Below the pieces are notes generated by a model. It was not told the origin of the DNA and did no database searches. It saw nothing but the letters and a program-made list of their open reading frames with translations. From Budorcas taxicolor (lineage: Eukaryota > Chordata > Mammalia > Artiodactyla > Bovidae): a DNA stretch of 64,000 nt. The stretch spans positions 47,479,272 to 47,543,271 of the forward strand of contig NC_068910.1 of assembly GCF_023091745.1 (NCBI RefSeq). The letters are read 5' to 3'. Below, piece after piece: positions 11,672 to 21,389 of the stretch. A program made the translations under genes and the position numbers. Each line of letters starts with the position of its first letter. Position 1 is the first letter of the stretch.

Positions 11672-12368
11672 GACTGAGGACACAGGAGGGAGCACTGCCA
11701 GGAGGCCAGGGGCTCAGGAGGGAGCACTGCCAGGAGGCCAGGGGCTCAGGAGGGAGCACTGCCAGGAGGCCTGAGGACCGGCACTTCCAGGAGGCCAGTG
11801 GCTCAGGAGGCCTGAGGACACAGGAGGGAGAACTGCTAGGAGGCCAGTGGCTCAGGAGGCCTGAGGACACAGGAAGGAGCACTTCCAGGAGGCCAGTGGC
11901 TCAGGTGGGAGCACTGCCAGGAGGCCAGTGGCTCAGGAGGGAGCACTGCCAGGAGGCCAGGGGCTCAGGTGGGAGCACTGCCAGGAGGCCAGTGGCTCAG
12001 GTGGGAGCACTTCCAGGAGGCCAGGGGCTCAGGTGGGAGCACTACCAGGAGGCCAGGGGCTCAGGTGGGAGCACTACCAGGAGGCCAGTGGCTCAGGTGG
12101 GAGCACTACCAGGAGGCCAGTGGCTCAGGAGGGAGCACTGCCAGGAGGCCAGTGGCTCAGGAGGCCTGAGGACACAGGGAGGAGCACTTCCAGGAGGCCA
12201 GTGGCTCAGGTGGAAGCACTTCCAGGAGGCCAAGGGCTCAGGTGGGAGCACTGCCAGGAGGCCAGGGGCTCAGGTGGGAGCACTGCCAGGAGGCCAGGGG
12301 CTCAGGTGGGAGCACTGCCAGGCCTGAGGACACAGGAGAGAGCACTGCCAGAAGGCCAGTGGCTCAGG
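11672..12368 (+). repeat. Minisatellite, 32-bp unit, about 21 copies
   Basis: A 32-bp unit, beginning 'ggagggagcactgccaggag' and ending 'gccaggggctca', repeats in tandem; for example its start recurs at 11685 and 11717. Units vary at a few positions (ggagg/ggtgg, cactgcc/cacttcc/cactacc, aggggc/agtggc). Some are interrupted by a variant containing 'cctgaggacacagga', giving a coarse higher-order pattern. The plus strand is G-rich and the MYRIP transcript strand C-rich. It lies within a MYRIP intron, about 0.85 kb from the GC-rich exon. Confidence 0.97.
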
Positions 12369-13213
12369 GCCCTCCGGGTCTGCAGCTCAGGGTCCCTCCT
12401 CAAGATGCCACGAAAGGGTCATCCTTCAGCCCCCAGCCTCTGCCCACCCCCCACCCCCCACACCATCCCCACTGCTGCAGATGGCATGATTTCATTCTCC
12501 TTTATCCTGCCTTTCCAGTTTTAAGTTGCCTCTGTGTGTTGCCCGGTCCTCTCCCCCATGCTATGACTTGGGTCCCTGCAGCTGATGGAACACAAGTCCT
12601 GCCGGCCAGCCCTGCTCCTTTTCTTGCTGAATCTCCACACCCAGGACCCAGCCTCTATCCTCTGCCCCACATGCGCCCTCGCTGGGGAAGGAGGAACACA
12701 CACCAAAGGACTTTACGGGCTCAGTGACCCTCCCCAGCTGTGACAGGCCTGGACCCTTGGGTCACTGGACAGACGCTGTGCTTCGTGACTGGGGAGAAGG
12801 AACAAAAAGGTCTTCCCACATCCCGATGCCCCATCCACGGGCCGCTGTGGCCTCAGAAGGCAGCGGTCACTCTCTCACAGTCCTCGGTTTCCCTACAGCA
12901 AGTGCTCAGGTTGTGAGAACACACACGGCCCTAGGAAAGCCATTCTCCCCACGGGACTCAGTGCAGCTCTTTTCAGAATGAACTGTAAAAAGCTTGTTGA
13001 CAGTGTTATTTTTCCTAAACTGGTCTCTGTGTAAAAACCCACCTCCGCGTGTAAGAGAACAGGCCTCCTGGCCCCCACCCCTCGCTGCCTGGCGGGCACA
13101 TGTGCTGACTACAGATGTTAGGCGTGGCGCCCCCGTTTCTACGGGGAGAATGGTTCTGAGCCGCACACAGCAGGGTCCCTGTAGGGGTGGGCCGGGGCGG
13201 CATAGGGGCTCAC

Positions 13214-13357
13214 CCAGAAGGTGGCGGAAGCTCGGGGGCCCCGCGGGGCGGCTGCGGGCCCCGCGTCAGCTGCCTCTGCACCGCAGCTCTGGGGCTGCGG
13301 CCACTCCGGCTCGTCTTCCACGCGCTGCTCACTTTTGCTCTTCTGTTTCCTTATGAT
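13214..13357 (-). CDS. MYRIP: MYRIP internal exon, GC-rich and Ala/Pro-rich
   Basis: Forty-eight whole codons (phase 0 to 0) begin IIRKQKSKSEQRVEDEPEWP and end ASATFW. The first third (IIRKQKSKSEQ, PxWPxPQSC) matches human MYRIP. The last half diverges into a run rich in Ala, Pro and Arg (PAAAPRGPRA) where I recall a Ser/Thr/Gly-rich run in human. The DNA there is very GC-rich with many CpGs. The acceptor is CCCCAG (13358 upward) and the donor is GTGAGC (13213-13208). The region is probably disordered, within the part of MYRIP reported to bind myosins Va and VIIa. Confidence 0.93.
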
Positions 13358-13641
13358 CTGGGGAGGAGGCAGGTGACAAAGGGGACACGTTATTGGCGAG
13401 ACTTCCAGTGCTATGTGGTGTAACGGGGATCATCTTTGGGAAATTTTTAGCCACGGAAAAGCTTAGCTTCAACTGAATACCAGCCAGTTTCAGACCCACC
13501 TTGTGATAAAACAGCACAACCAAAGGTTTGAACATCCTACAGCGCTTTACAGTTTGAATGCAGTCCTCTTATGATGCTGGCAGCCTTTTCTGTTAAGGGC
13601 CTACTGTGTGCCAGTCTCTGTGCTCGACACCATGTAGTACA

Positions 13642-13815
13642 AGGCCTTCCCTGGTGGCTCAGATGGTAAAGAATCTGCCTGCAGTGCAGGAGGGCAGGTT
13701 CAGCCCCTGGGTCAGGAAGATCCGCTGGAGAGGGAAATAGAAACCCACTCCAATGTTCTTGCCTAGAGAGTTCCATGGACAGAGGAGACTCGTGGGCTGC
13801 AGTCCATGGGGTCGC
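13642..13815 (+). mobile_element. Bov-tA SINE, 3' truncated
   Basis: The head 'aaggccttccctggtggctc' runs to 'gtccatggggtcgctt'; the usual tail is missing. Confidence 0.85.
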
Positions 13816-13876
13816 TTGATGTCATATATGCTTTACATCATTTAATTGTCAGAATAACTCTAAGAGTTACCTACTG

Positions 13877-14161
13877 TGCTGCTGCTGCTGCTGAGTCACT
13901 TCAGTCGGGTCCGACTCTGTGCGACCCCACAGACCCCAACTCTGTGCAGCCCACCAGGCTCCCCCGTCCCTGGGATTCTCCAGGCAAGAACACTGGAGTG
14001 GGTTGCCATTTCCTTCTCCAATGCATGAAAGTGAGAAGTGAAAGTGAAATCGCTCAGTCGTGTCTGACTCCTAGCGACCCCATGGACTGCAGCCCACCAG
14101 GCTCCTCCGTCCATGGGATTTTCCAGGCAAGAGTACTGGAGTGGGGTGCCATCGCCTTCTC
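13877..14161 (-). mobile_element. BovA2 dimeric SINE
   Basis: The (GCT)n tail complement is followed by two related halves separated by 'aatgcatgaaagtgagaagt', the standard BovA2 layout, ending 'gtgccatcgccttctccg'. Confidence 0.9.
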
Positions 14162-14164
14162 CGA

Positions 14165-14300
14165 ACCTACTATAGCTCCCCCTAATTTACAGATGCAGAG
14201 TTTATCTCAGAGGTCATCAGTTAAGGACACACAGCTCATCAACAGTGGAGCTGGATCTCAAGCCCAGAGTCTCCGGCTGTACACCCTGACTTTAGGAAGG
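14165..14300 (-). mobile_element. MIR SINE fragment
   Basis: Degenerate complement of the MIR core ('aatttacagatgcagagttt ... ggacacacagctcatc ... gtggagctggatctcaagcc'). Confidence 0.6.
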
Positions 14301-14675
14301 GTCTGAAAGCCCTAAGGAGGCGGCAAATACCAAGTGTCATGAAGGAAGGCTTCAGCTTGTCTGCACCGCTTGCTATGCTGGGCACGGCCACTTGGGTTTA
14401 ATAAGTCTGTTTGTACAGAGATCTCTGGGCCAGGTTCCTGGCTCCTCACCCACTAGCTCAATCCCTAAGGGCAAGCAAGTTCACACTGCTTATTTGTTGC
14501 AGTGCAATGCAACCCCTCTCCTTAGCCCCAGAGTACGATGGCAAAAGTGAGAAGGAACAAGACAAATGGTGCCCAAGACAGCAGTGGTACCCTCCGCGGC
14601 CCTTCCGCTCACCGAAGGCCCTGGTCTGGACCAGGGTGGCCCGTTGCAGCCGTGTGGTTGCCAGGGCGCACCTAC

Positions 14676-14756
14676 CTTCTGCAGGATGGTTGTGGCCAGC
14701 TCCTCGGTCAGCTCCTCCTTGTGGTCCCGCAGGTAACTGGCCTCATTCTGCTTGTC
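14676..14756 (-). CDS. MYRIP: MYRIP internal exon (DKQNEASYLRDHKEEL)
   Basis: Twenty-seven whole codons (phase 0 to 0) encode DKQNEASYLRDHKEELTEEL then ATTILQK, apparently unchanged from human MYRIP. The segment is charged and likely helical, extending the helix of the preceding exon; an intron of only 219 bp separates the two. The acceptor is CTGCAG (14757 upward) and the donor is GTAGGT (14675-14670). Strong conservation, against the fast-changing next exon, suggests structural or partner-binding constraint. Because the exon is symmetric, skipping it would keep the reading frame. Confidence 0.95.
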
Positions 14757-14975
14757 CTGCAGAGGGAAGAAGAGAAGGTTGTGAGCTGTGGCTGTGTTGG
14801 GGGGACTTGGCAATCGATTTCTTGGGAGTCCTGACCGCAAATGCAGGGGGAGGATGGGCTCATTTCAAGGATGGTTACATGACGATGGTGTCCCCACAAG
14901 CTGCGCTTTCTCTCGGCAGCCAGGACACCACCCACACCACCTTCCAGACAGACACTGTGGGGGGTGGGGGCATAC

Positions 14976-15073
14976 CAGGCTATCCCCATAGGCTTCTGCT
15001 TTGGAGATGGCTTCCTCGATGGCCTCTTCAGCCACCCGTAGGGCGACAGCCAACGTGTCCATCATGCTGTGTC
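14976..15073 (-). CDS. MYRIP: MYRIP internal exon carrying the amphipathic PKA-anchor-like helix
   Basis: This 98-bp exon reads (G)HSMMDTLAVALRVAEEAI followed by EEAISKAEAYGDSL and is almost identical to the human segment as I remember it. MYRIP is reported to be an A-kinase anchoring protein that links PKA to the exocyst. The segment LAVALRVAEEAIEEAISKAE has small and aliphatic residues at i, i+3/4 and i+7 spacing, the amphipathic pattern of helices that dock on the regulatory-subunit dimer. That this exact exon is the anchor is my inference from pattern and position. The acceptor is CCAG at 15074 upward and the donor is GTATGC at 14975-14970, a fairly weak donor. The exon ends in phase 0. 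Confidence 0.95.
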
Positions 15074-16075
15074 CTGGACAGGAAACAGAGCAGAGACCAC
15101 TTCTAAAAGGCAAGGACAAGTGGAAGGCCCTTGTGTCAAAGTCATGAGCTAACTAGCACGAGGCTAGGCCATAGTCCTCCTGTGCCCTGGCACTAAGGAC
15201 AGCTCCAAACACACAAAGAGGCTTAAAGACAACGGACAAAGGGGTTAACACAGCAGCTCTTCACCTACCTTCTCCGATGAAGATTATGCTTTGTTGTGTG
15301 CGTGTACTGTATCATTTGTAATGATAGGCAGGAAAACTGAAATCTTCTAAGGGCGGTGCTCATGGTTTAATGCAAATACAAAATCCACAAAAGAGTTTTT
15401 TAGATTCTAAGCCCATACTAGCAATAGCGTTGGCCCACCTTGCCCAACTCAACCACCTGCTGGGCCACAGACCAAGCATCATGGTTTAACAACGTTGTGT
15501 TGCAGATGAACAGCGAGGGGACTCAGCCATATGTAGACCATCCAGGCTGCCACATAACACTGTTAGAGCTGAGACGCGAATTCAGGACTCTCTGTCTCCA
15601 AATCCCGTGATTTTTAACCGCAAAAGTGAGATAAATACAAACTAACATGATTTTTAAAAATAAAGCTATCATATATCTAGTGGATGTATTTTTTTGCATA
15701 TGGCAACAGACAGGAGGAAGTGTCCTTAAACCAAAGGACTTCCCCAGGGGACAGAATTCTCTCTGGAGTCAAGTACTTGGAAGAGTTCTGCTTCCTGGAG
15801 GTACTAGATTTTTACCTCTTACTTGAAAGTGAGAATTTCTATCATTCCTCTTAGTTCACCACAGAAGCCCAACTCACACCAGGCATAAGATCAGAGGTCT
15901 GCAGGGGCTGGTTGCCTACGTCTCCTCTTCCCCTTCTCAACCTCCTGTTTCCATCTATAATCTGCTAGTCAGGCATTATTGAACACGTGCAAATCTCCTG
16001 AAAGCCACCTCGGATGCTTTGTAGAATGAGATAAGGTGTAAATATATCAATTCATTAGTTAATCAGTCCCTAAGC

Positions 16076-17211
16076 TGGATCATGGAAAAAGCAAGAGAGT
16101 TCCAGAAAAAGATCTATTTCTGCTTTATTGACTATGCCAAAGCCTTTGACTGTGTGGATCACAACAAACTGTGAAAAATTTTGAGATGGGAATACCAGAC
16201 CACCTGACCTGCCTCTTGAGAAATCTATATGCAGGTCAGGAAGTAACAGTTAGAACTGGACATGGAACAACAGACTGGTTCCAAATAGGAAAAGGAGTAT
16301 GTCAAGGCTGTATATTGTCACCCTGCTTATTTAACTTATATGCAGAGTATATCATGAGAAACGCTGGACTGGAAGAAACACAAGCTGGAATCAAGATTGC
16401 CAGGAGAAATATCAATAACCTCAGCTATGCAGATGACACCACCCTTATGGCAGAAAGTGAAGAGGAACTAAAGAGCCTCTTGATGAAAGTGAAAGAGGAG
16501 AGTGAAAAAGTTGGCTTAAAGCTCAACATTCAGAAAACGAAGATCATGGCATCCGGTCCCATCACTTCATGGGAAATAGATGGGGAAACAGTGGAAACAG
16601 TGTCAGACTTTATTTTTTGGGGCTCCAAAATCACTGCAGATGGTGACTGCAGCCATGAAATTAAAAGACATTTCCTCCTTGGAAGAAAAGTTATGACCAA
16701 CCTAGATAGCATATTCAAAAGCAGAGACATTACTTTGCAGACTAAGGTCCATCTAGTCAAGGCTATGGTTTTTCCTGTGGTCATGTATGGATGTGAGAGT
16801 TGGGCTGTGAAGAAGATTGAGTGCTGAAGAATTGATGCTTTTGAACTGTGGTGTTGGAGAAGACTCTTGAGAGTCCTTTGGACTGCAAGGAGATCCAGCC
16901 AGTCCATTCTGAAGGAGATCAGCCCTGGATTTCTTTGGAAGGAATGATGCTAAAGCTGAAACTCTAGTACTTTGGCCACCTCATGCGAAGAGTTGACTCA
17001 TTGGAAAAGACTCTGATGCTGGGAGGGATTGGGGGCAGGAAGAGAAGGGGACGACAGAGGATGAGATGGCTGGATGGCATCACTGATTTGATGGATGTGA
17101 GTCTGAGTGAATTCCGGGAGTTAGTGATGGACAGGGAGGCCTGGCGTGCTGAGATTCATGGGGTCGCAAAGAGTCAGACACGACTGAGCGACTGAACTGA
17201 ACTGAACTGAA
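16076..17211 (+). mobile_element. BovB LINE, 5' truncated, reverse transcriptase core kept
   Basis: Starts inside the RT domain (same 'catggaaaaagcaagagagt' block as the copy at 8281) and runs to the (ACTGA)n tail. It encodes KGVCQGCILSPCLFNLYAEY and LSYADDTTLMAE; the YADD catalytic motif is at 16426-16437. A TGG to TGA change and a small deletion near 16172 break the upstream frame, and a further stop at 16825-16827 and frame changes near 16930 break the 3' part. The copy is therefore dead, although 218 codons (16171-16827) stay open. Confidence 0.95.
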
Positions 17212-17308
17212 ATTAAAATACTTAATTCAAGCTTCTTAGGCTCCTGAAGACACACATGTGAACAGAAAGTAGCATTTGGCAAACATAATAAATCTCCCAA
17301 ACCAACCC

Positions 17309-17545
17309 GAACATATATGCTATGCATACTAAGTCACTTCAGTCGTGTCCAACTCTTTGTGACCCCATAGACTATAGCCCTCCAGGCTCCTCTGTCCGTG
17401 GGATTCTCCAGGCAAGAGTGCTGGAGTGGGTTGCCATTCCCTTAAACTCCTGGGCATCTTCCCGACCCAGGGATCGAACCAGCATCTCTTATGTCTCCTG
17501 GGTTAGCAGGCAGGTTCTTAACCACTAGCACCACCTGGGAAGCCC
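17309..17545 (-). mobile_element. Bov-tA SINE with target-site duplication
   Basis: Complement of a Bov-tA body and head ending 'ccacctgggaagccc'. It is flanked by AAACCAACCC at 17299-17308 and 17546-17555. Confidence 0.9.
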
Positions 17546-18191
17546 AAACCAACCCACTTAAAGTCAAAGCCGTCTAGCCAGGCAGCTGATGAGGACATTG
17601 CAAACTGGCTGTGAGTCCTGACAGAGACACGCCTAGGGTTCAGCACCTCTCAAGTGTGGCTGAGTGAGGACGCGGTTTCCCCAGTGTTTCTATCAGAAGA
17701 GTATTAAATTTACGTTGTCACCACACTCAGGGCTCCCTGGAGACAGACACCATATCTCCCATCTCTCTTCTTTAAGATACCAGGCAATGCATTTTTCACA
17801 GAAGTGGTGCCCTACAAATTCTTGTCGATTCAAAGTGCACCATGACCTCCCCAGCTCTAGGCTCCGAGGGCCCCAGTGATGCCCCAGTAAACACCAGCTG
17901 AGTCCACACTCTCCGATCAGACACATATGTAAGAGCTAAGAAGGGCGTGGAGATCCTATGATGGGGACAGTCACCAGCTTCCATAGAGCCCTGGAAGGAA
18001 GGAACGTGGAGATGTTAGGCTCTGGAGGCCACATTTAAGATTTTGGCACGAGGTGGAGTGGAGCACTGAAGATGCTTGGTCCGAAAGCGAAGGTTTGCGT
18101 CAGTTTCAGAGATAACTGGTGGGGTGTGGAGGGAGGCTAAGAGGGCAGAGGCAGAGTGGCCGAAGTTTAGAGGACCAGTCAGGCAGAGGGA

Positions 18192-18722
18192 TGGTTACTT
18201 CTGTGTGTCAACTTGGTAAAGCTATAGCTGCTGCTGCTGCTAAGTCGCTTCAGTTGTGTCTGACTCCGCGACCCCACAGACGGCAGGCCACCAGACTACC
18301 CCGTCCCTGGGATTCTCCAGGCAAGAACACTGGAGTAGGCTGCCATTTGCACCAGCTGTTTAATCAAACACTAACCCAGGTGTTGCTATGACGATTTCTG
18401 TAGGTGTGGTTCACATTGTGGTCACAGTAGTTGACTTTAGGTAAAGGATATCACCCTTGAAAATATCAGTAGGCCCCATCCCATCACTTGGAAGGCCTTA
18501 AGAGCAAACACAGAGGCTTCCCAGAGAAGAAATCCTGCCTTAAGACTTGAGGATTAACTCCTAATAGAGTTTCTGGGCTGCTGACCTATTCTACAGATTT
18601 GGGGCTTGCCAGGCCCCACAACTGTGTGACCCAAGTCCTTGAAATGAGCGTCTTTGTATGTGTGCGTGTGTGTTATGTGTTCATATTCTATTGGTTCTGT
18701 TACTCTGGAGAACCCTGGCTGA
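18192..18722 (+). mobile_element. MLT1-type MaLR LTR, split by a SINE
   Basis: Shows the MLT1 order: 'gtgtcaacttgg', 'aacccaggtgttgctatgac', 'ggccccatcccatcacttgg', 'aggccttaagagcaaacaca', 'cttgccaggccccacaactg' and the end 'ggttctgttactctggagaa'. No internal retroviral sequence adjoins it, so it is a solo LTR. Confidence 0.8.
18227..18348 (-). mobile_element. BovA2 half inserted in the MLT1 LTR
   Basis: The (GCT)n tail complement is followed by a single Bov-A half. The MLT1 sequence continues on both sides, so the SINE is the younger element. Confidence 0.85.
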
Positions 18723-19425
18723 TTTAAATGGTCACTGAAATTAATATTTATATAGGAATGTTGAGGGCAGGAAGGGGCTCAGGCCCTAGACCTTGGAACA
18801 GAAAGAAAAGAACAGGATTGCAAACAGAACTTGGGTGACTGGGTGGAAGTGGGGACAGGGATTGAGGGAAAGGTTAAGTCTTGATGGTGGACTTAACTGG
18901 CTGAGGAGCTTGATTAGGATACGCTGAGGGTCTACAGCTACTCAGGACCCCTGGAGGAGCTCCAGCTCCTGATGGTCAAGCATCAGAACTCTGAGTCTAG
19001 AACGCGGGCTGAAGTGAGAGTTAGGCATTCAGACAGAGGTGCGCCACGGTCACGTGTCAACCCAGGGAGAAGATTCAAGCAGGAAGGATGAGAGAGGACC
19101 AGACTTTCATGAGAAGGTGCCCAGGGAGAGAATAGGGTGAGTGCAGAAGCTGTGAGGGGCACACCACAGAACCAGGGGGACTAGGAGGCACCGGTTCCCA
19201 ACACCCAGCACTTCTGGGAAGCAGCTGCAGTGTTGGAGGAGGGTTTATTTGTAATTAGAAGTTTGTTTTGCTTTTAATCTCTGTTCTAAGGGAACGATTA
19301 TATTGGTATAAAAAGTTAAAGTCAATCCATAAATGGTACATTCTTTCTAAGAATATTTCAATATGAATCGCACAAGTGAGTTTGTTGATTGTTATATTCT
19401 AACTCCAGAAAAACACACACTCTAA

Positions 19426-19629
19426 AAGTGAAGTGAAGGTTGCTCAGTCATGTCCAACTCTTTGCAACCCCCACAGGCTGTAGCCAGCTAACCTCTTCTG
19501 TTCATGGAATTCTCCAGGCAAGAATATTGGGGTGGGTTGCCACATGGGATCTTCCCAACCCAGGGCCTGAACTCAGGTCTCTTGCATTTCAGGCAGAGTC
19601 TTTACTGTCTGGGCCACCGGGGAAGCCGG
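19426..19629 (-). mobile_element. Bov-tA SINE with target-site duplication
   Basis: Complement of Bov-tA ending 'gggccaccggggaagcc'. AAACACACACT flanks it at 19411-19421 and 19630-19640. It lies about 250 bp downstream of the donor of the 81-bp MYRIP exon. Confidence 0.88.
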
Positions 19630-19881
19630 AAACACACACTAGTTGACCATTAAGTATCTTGAGGCTGGTAGGGGATGCACTTCTCTAGGTTACACTTTAG
19701 ATATATTCAACTATTTTGATGATGGATTCACACAGATGGCAATAAAAGAAGACCCAGGGAGATGCTCACACACAATAACAGAGTTCCATCAGTGGTCCCA
19801 ATGCAATGAGGGACCTGACAATCTGAAGGCGTTTGCAGTCCTCCAACCTCCCATTAGGTGTAAACCCATGAGCAGCCTTAC

Positions 19882-19962
19882 CTTCTGACTGCCTATAAAA
19901 TGTCGAGTCACTGCCTGAAACACTTCCTTCATTCTCCAGGTTTGCCTCAAAAAAGTTTCCTC
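19882..19962 (-). CDS. MYRIP: MYRIP internal exon (81 bp, frame-neutral)
   Basis: This short exon was found by splice signals and phase. It reads GNFFEANLENEGSVSGSDST then FYRQSE, close to the human stretch GGSLFESNLENEGSISGSDS. The acceptor is a long pyrimidine tract ending CTCAG (19963 upward) and the donor is GTAAGG (19881-19876). It enters with two bases and leaves with one, so its 81 bases can be skipped without shifting the frame. It links the Rab-binding domain to the PKA-anchor helix and is rich in Ser, Glu and Asn, as expected of a disordered linker. The neighbouring introns are 6.3 and 4.8 kb. Confidence 0.93.
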
Positions 19963-20289
19963 CTGAGAGAGAAAGAGAGAGAGGATATAAGATTACCCAA
20001 GGTGTTCAGTGGGCCTGGTGCACTGTGCCAGTGCATCGGCAGACCACCACTACCCACTGTGATTGTTTGCCTTGCAAATAGGCTTAGGGAATCCCTGGGT
20101 TTTTAGGCAATAAATTTAGGAAATTACTGGGTTCTACAATAAGCTATAGATTTTGACCAGTCACATTTTTTTCTTTCTCATATTAATTCCTCATGTAGCA
20201 TCGCTTCCACCCCCAACTTTCTTCCAGAGCCTTCTTTGGAGGCAGTGTGGAATCAAACATGGAACAAAAGATTGAAGTCTGAGAGATAT

Positions 20290-20420
20290 GAGGTCATTTC
20301 CTGGATCTGCAAGGGACTAGTTGTGTAACCTTGATCAAGTTACTTAACCACTCAAACACTTGGTCTCCTTACTAGAAAAACTGTAATAATGACAGAATTC
20401 TCCTCATGATGCATGAGGAG
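20290..20420 (+). mobile_element. MIR SINE
   Basis: Contains 'ctagttgtgtaaccttgatc' and 'aagttacttaaccactc', the MIR core in sense orientation. Confidence 0.65.
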
Positions 20421-21299
20421 ACACTGAATGCCTGGTCTTTAGCTACTGTTCATGGCATCGGTCCACACGGTTGCCTTTAGCCAGTGAGTTAACTCTCATT
20501 AGCAGTTAGGGGAAAGAAACCCAGAGCAAAACAAAGTACGCCTCAGCATTTGCTCTTTTAAGGCCCACTGCCTCTTCTCTGGTCTTCTGTCTGTTGAATG
20601 CACACTCTAGTGTCTTAGTTCCAGGCTGGAAAGTGCAGTTGGCTAAGCCCTTTTTCAGTTGGGGATTTACCATCTGTATTCACATATTAACTCATCAAAT
20701 GAGACCTTTGAAGGTGTGAGGTCTGTGTCATGGCTCTTTCCTTTTAAAATTACTGTATTGTATCCCCAGTGCCCACGACAGCATGGAGAGAGCAGGAGCT
20801 CAAAAAAAATTCTTGAATTGGATGCTGGAGGAAAACACTGATAGAAGCAAGAGAATAAACGTGTGTCTACATGTCTTAGCTCACAAGGGGGAAATGCTAT
20901 TGATTCCAAGTCAAACTAAGCAGTGGATCTTTGATACAAATAATACAGCCTGTGCTTCCCTGGATGGGCTGCATGGGGCTCTGGTGTGGAAACTCTGAGG
21001 GTGACTGCCATAGGTTCCAGCCGTGGGGGCAGTGGGATGTGACCTTTGTGGGACAGGGCATTAGTGTGTGGCCTGCCAGTGACTCTGTCCTACCAGGTAC
21101 CATTGTCTGTGTTTGTGTTTTTTGGCCAGCCTTTCAAAAGAGCCGAAGTCACTTATTCTAGCTCTGTGACCACAGGAAGTGACTTTATCTTCCTGTGTCT
21201 CTATCTCCTCATTCATAAAATAAGCCTTTAGGACAAGTCACCACCTCAGTTCTCAGACTGCACAGCGAAGTGCAGATATCTAACTTTGGCTTGGCTGTA

Positions 21300-21389
21300 T
21301 CCAGCATTCATTCATTCATCAAGCAAATGTTCCATGGGGACCTACCCAGCGTTCATTCATTCATCAAGCAAATGTTCCATGGGGACCCA
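21300..21389 (+). repeat. 45-bp tandem duplication
   Basis: Two adjacent 45-bp copies contain 'ttcattcattcatcaagcaa' and 'atgttccatggggacc' and differ only at scattered bases. Confidence 0.9.

Larger units (their letters stand above)
5116..13213 (-). other. MYRIP: MYRIP intron (8.1 kb)
   Basis: This intron separates the GC-rich exon from the RSQSAFS exon. It holds Bov-tA SINEs, a (GC)n(AC)n microsatellite, a 43-bp tandem duplication, a CHR-type SINE, an internally deleted BovB and a 32-bp minisatellite, each listed separately. I see no gene in the unique parts (5480-6370, 6630-7930, 9230-10180, 10400-11670, 12370-13213). Confidence 0.8.
13358..14675 (-). other. MYRIP: MYRIP intron (1.3 kb)
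   Basis: The intron holds a plus-strand Bov-tA, a minus-strand BovA2 and a MIR fragment. About half of it is SINE sequence. Confidence 0.85.
15074..19881 (-). other. MYRIP: MYRIP intron (4.8 kb)
   Basis: The main contents are a BovB fragment, three SINEs and an MLT1 LTR. The stretches 15074-16075, 17560-18190 and 18725-19410 contain nothing I recognise. Confidence 0.8.

Noticed and set aside
11672..12368. CRISPR-like array (regular repeats)
   Set aside because: Units are contiguous with no unique spacers, and the genome is mammalian.
11896..12524. Reading frames of 143 and 198 codons with Gly/Arg/Gln-rich repeats, looking like a repetitive protein
   Set aside because: They are read out of the 32-bp minisatellite, exist in all three frames at once, lie antisense inside a MYRIP intron and have no supporting start or splice context.
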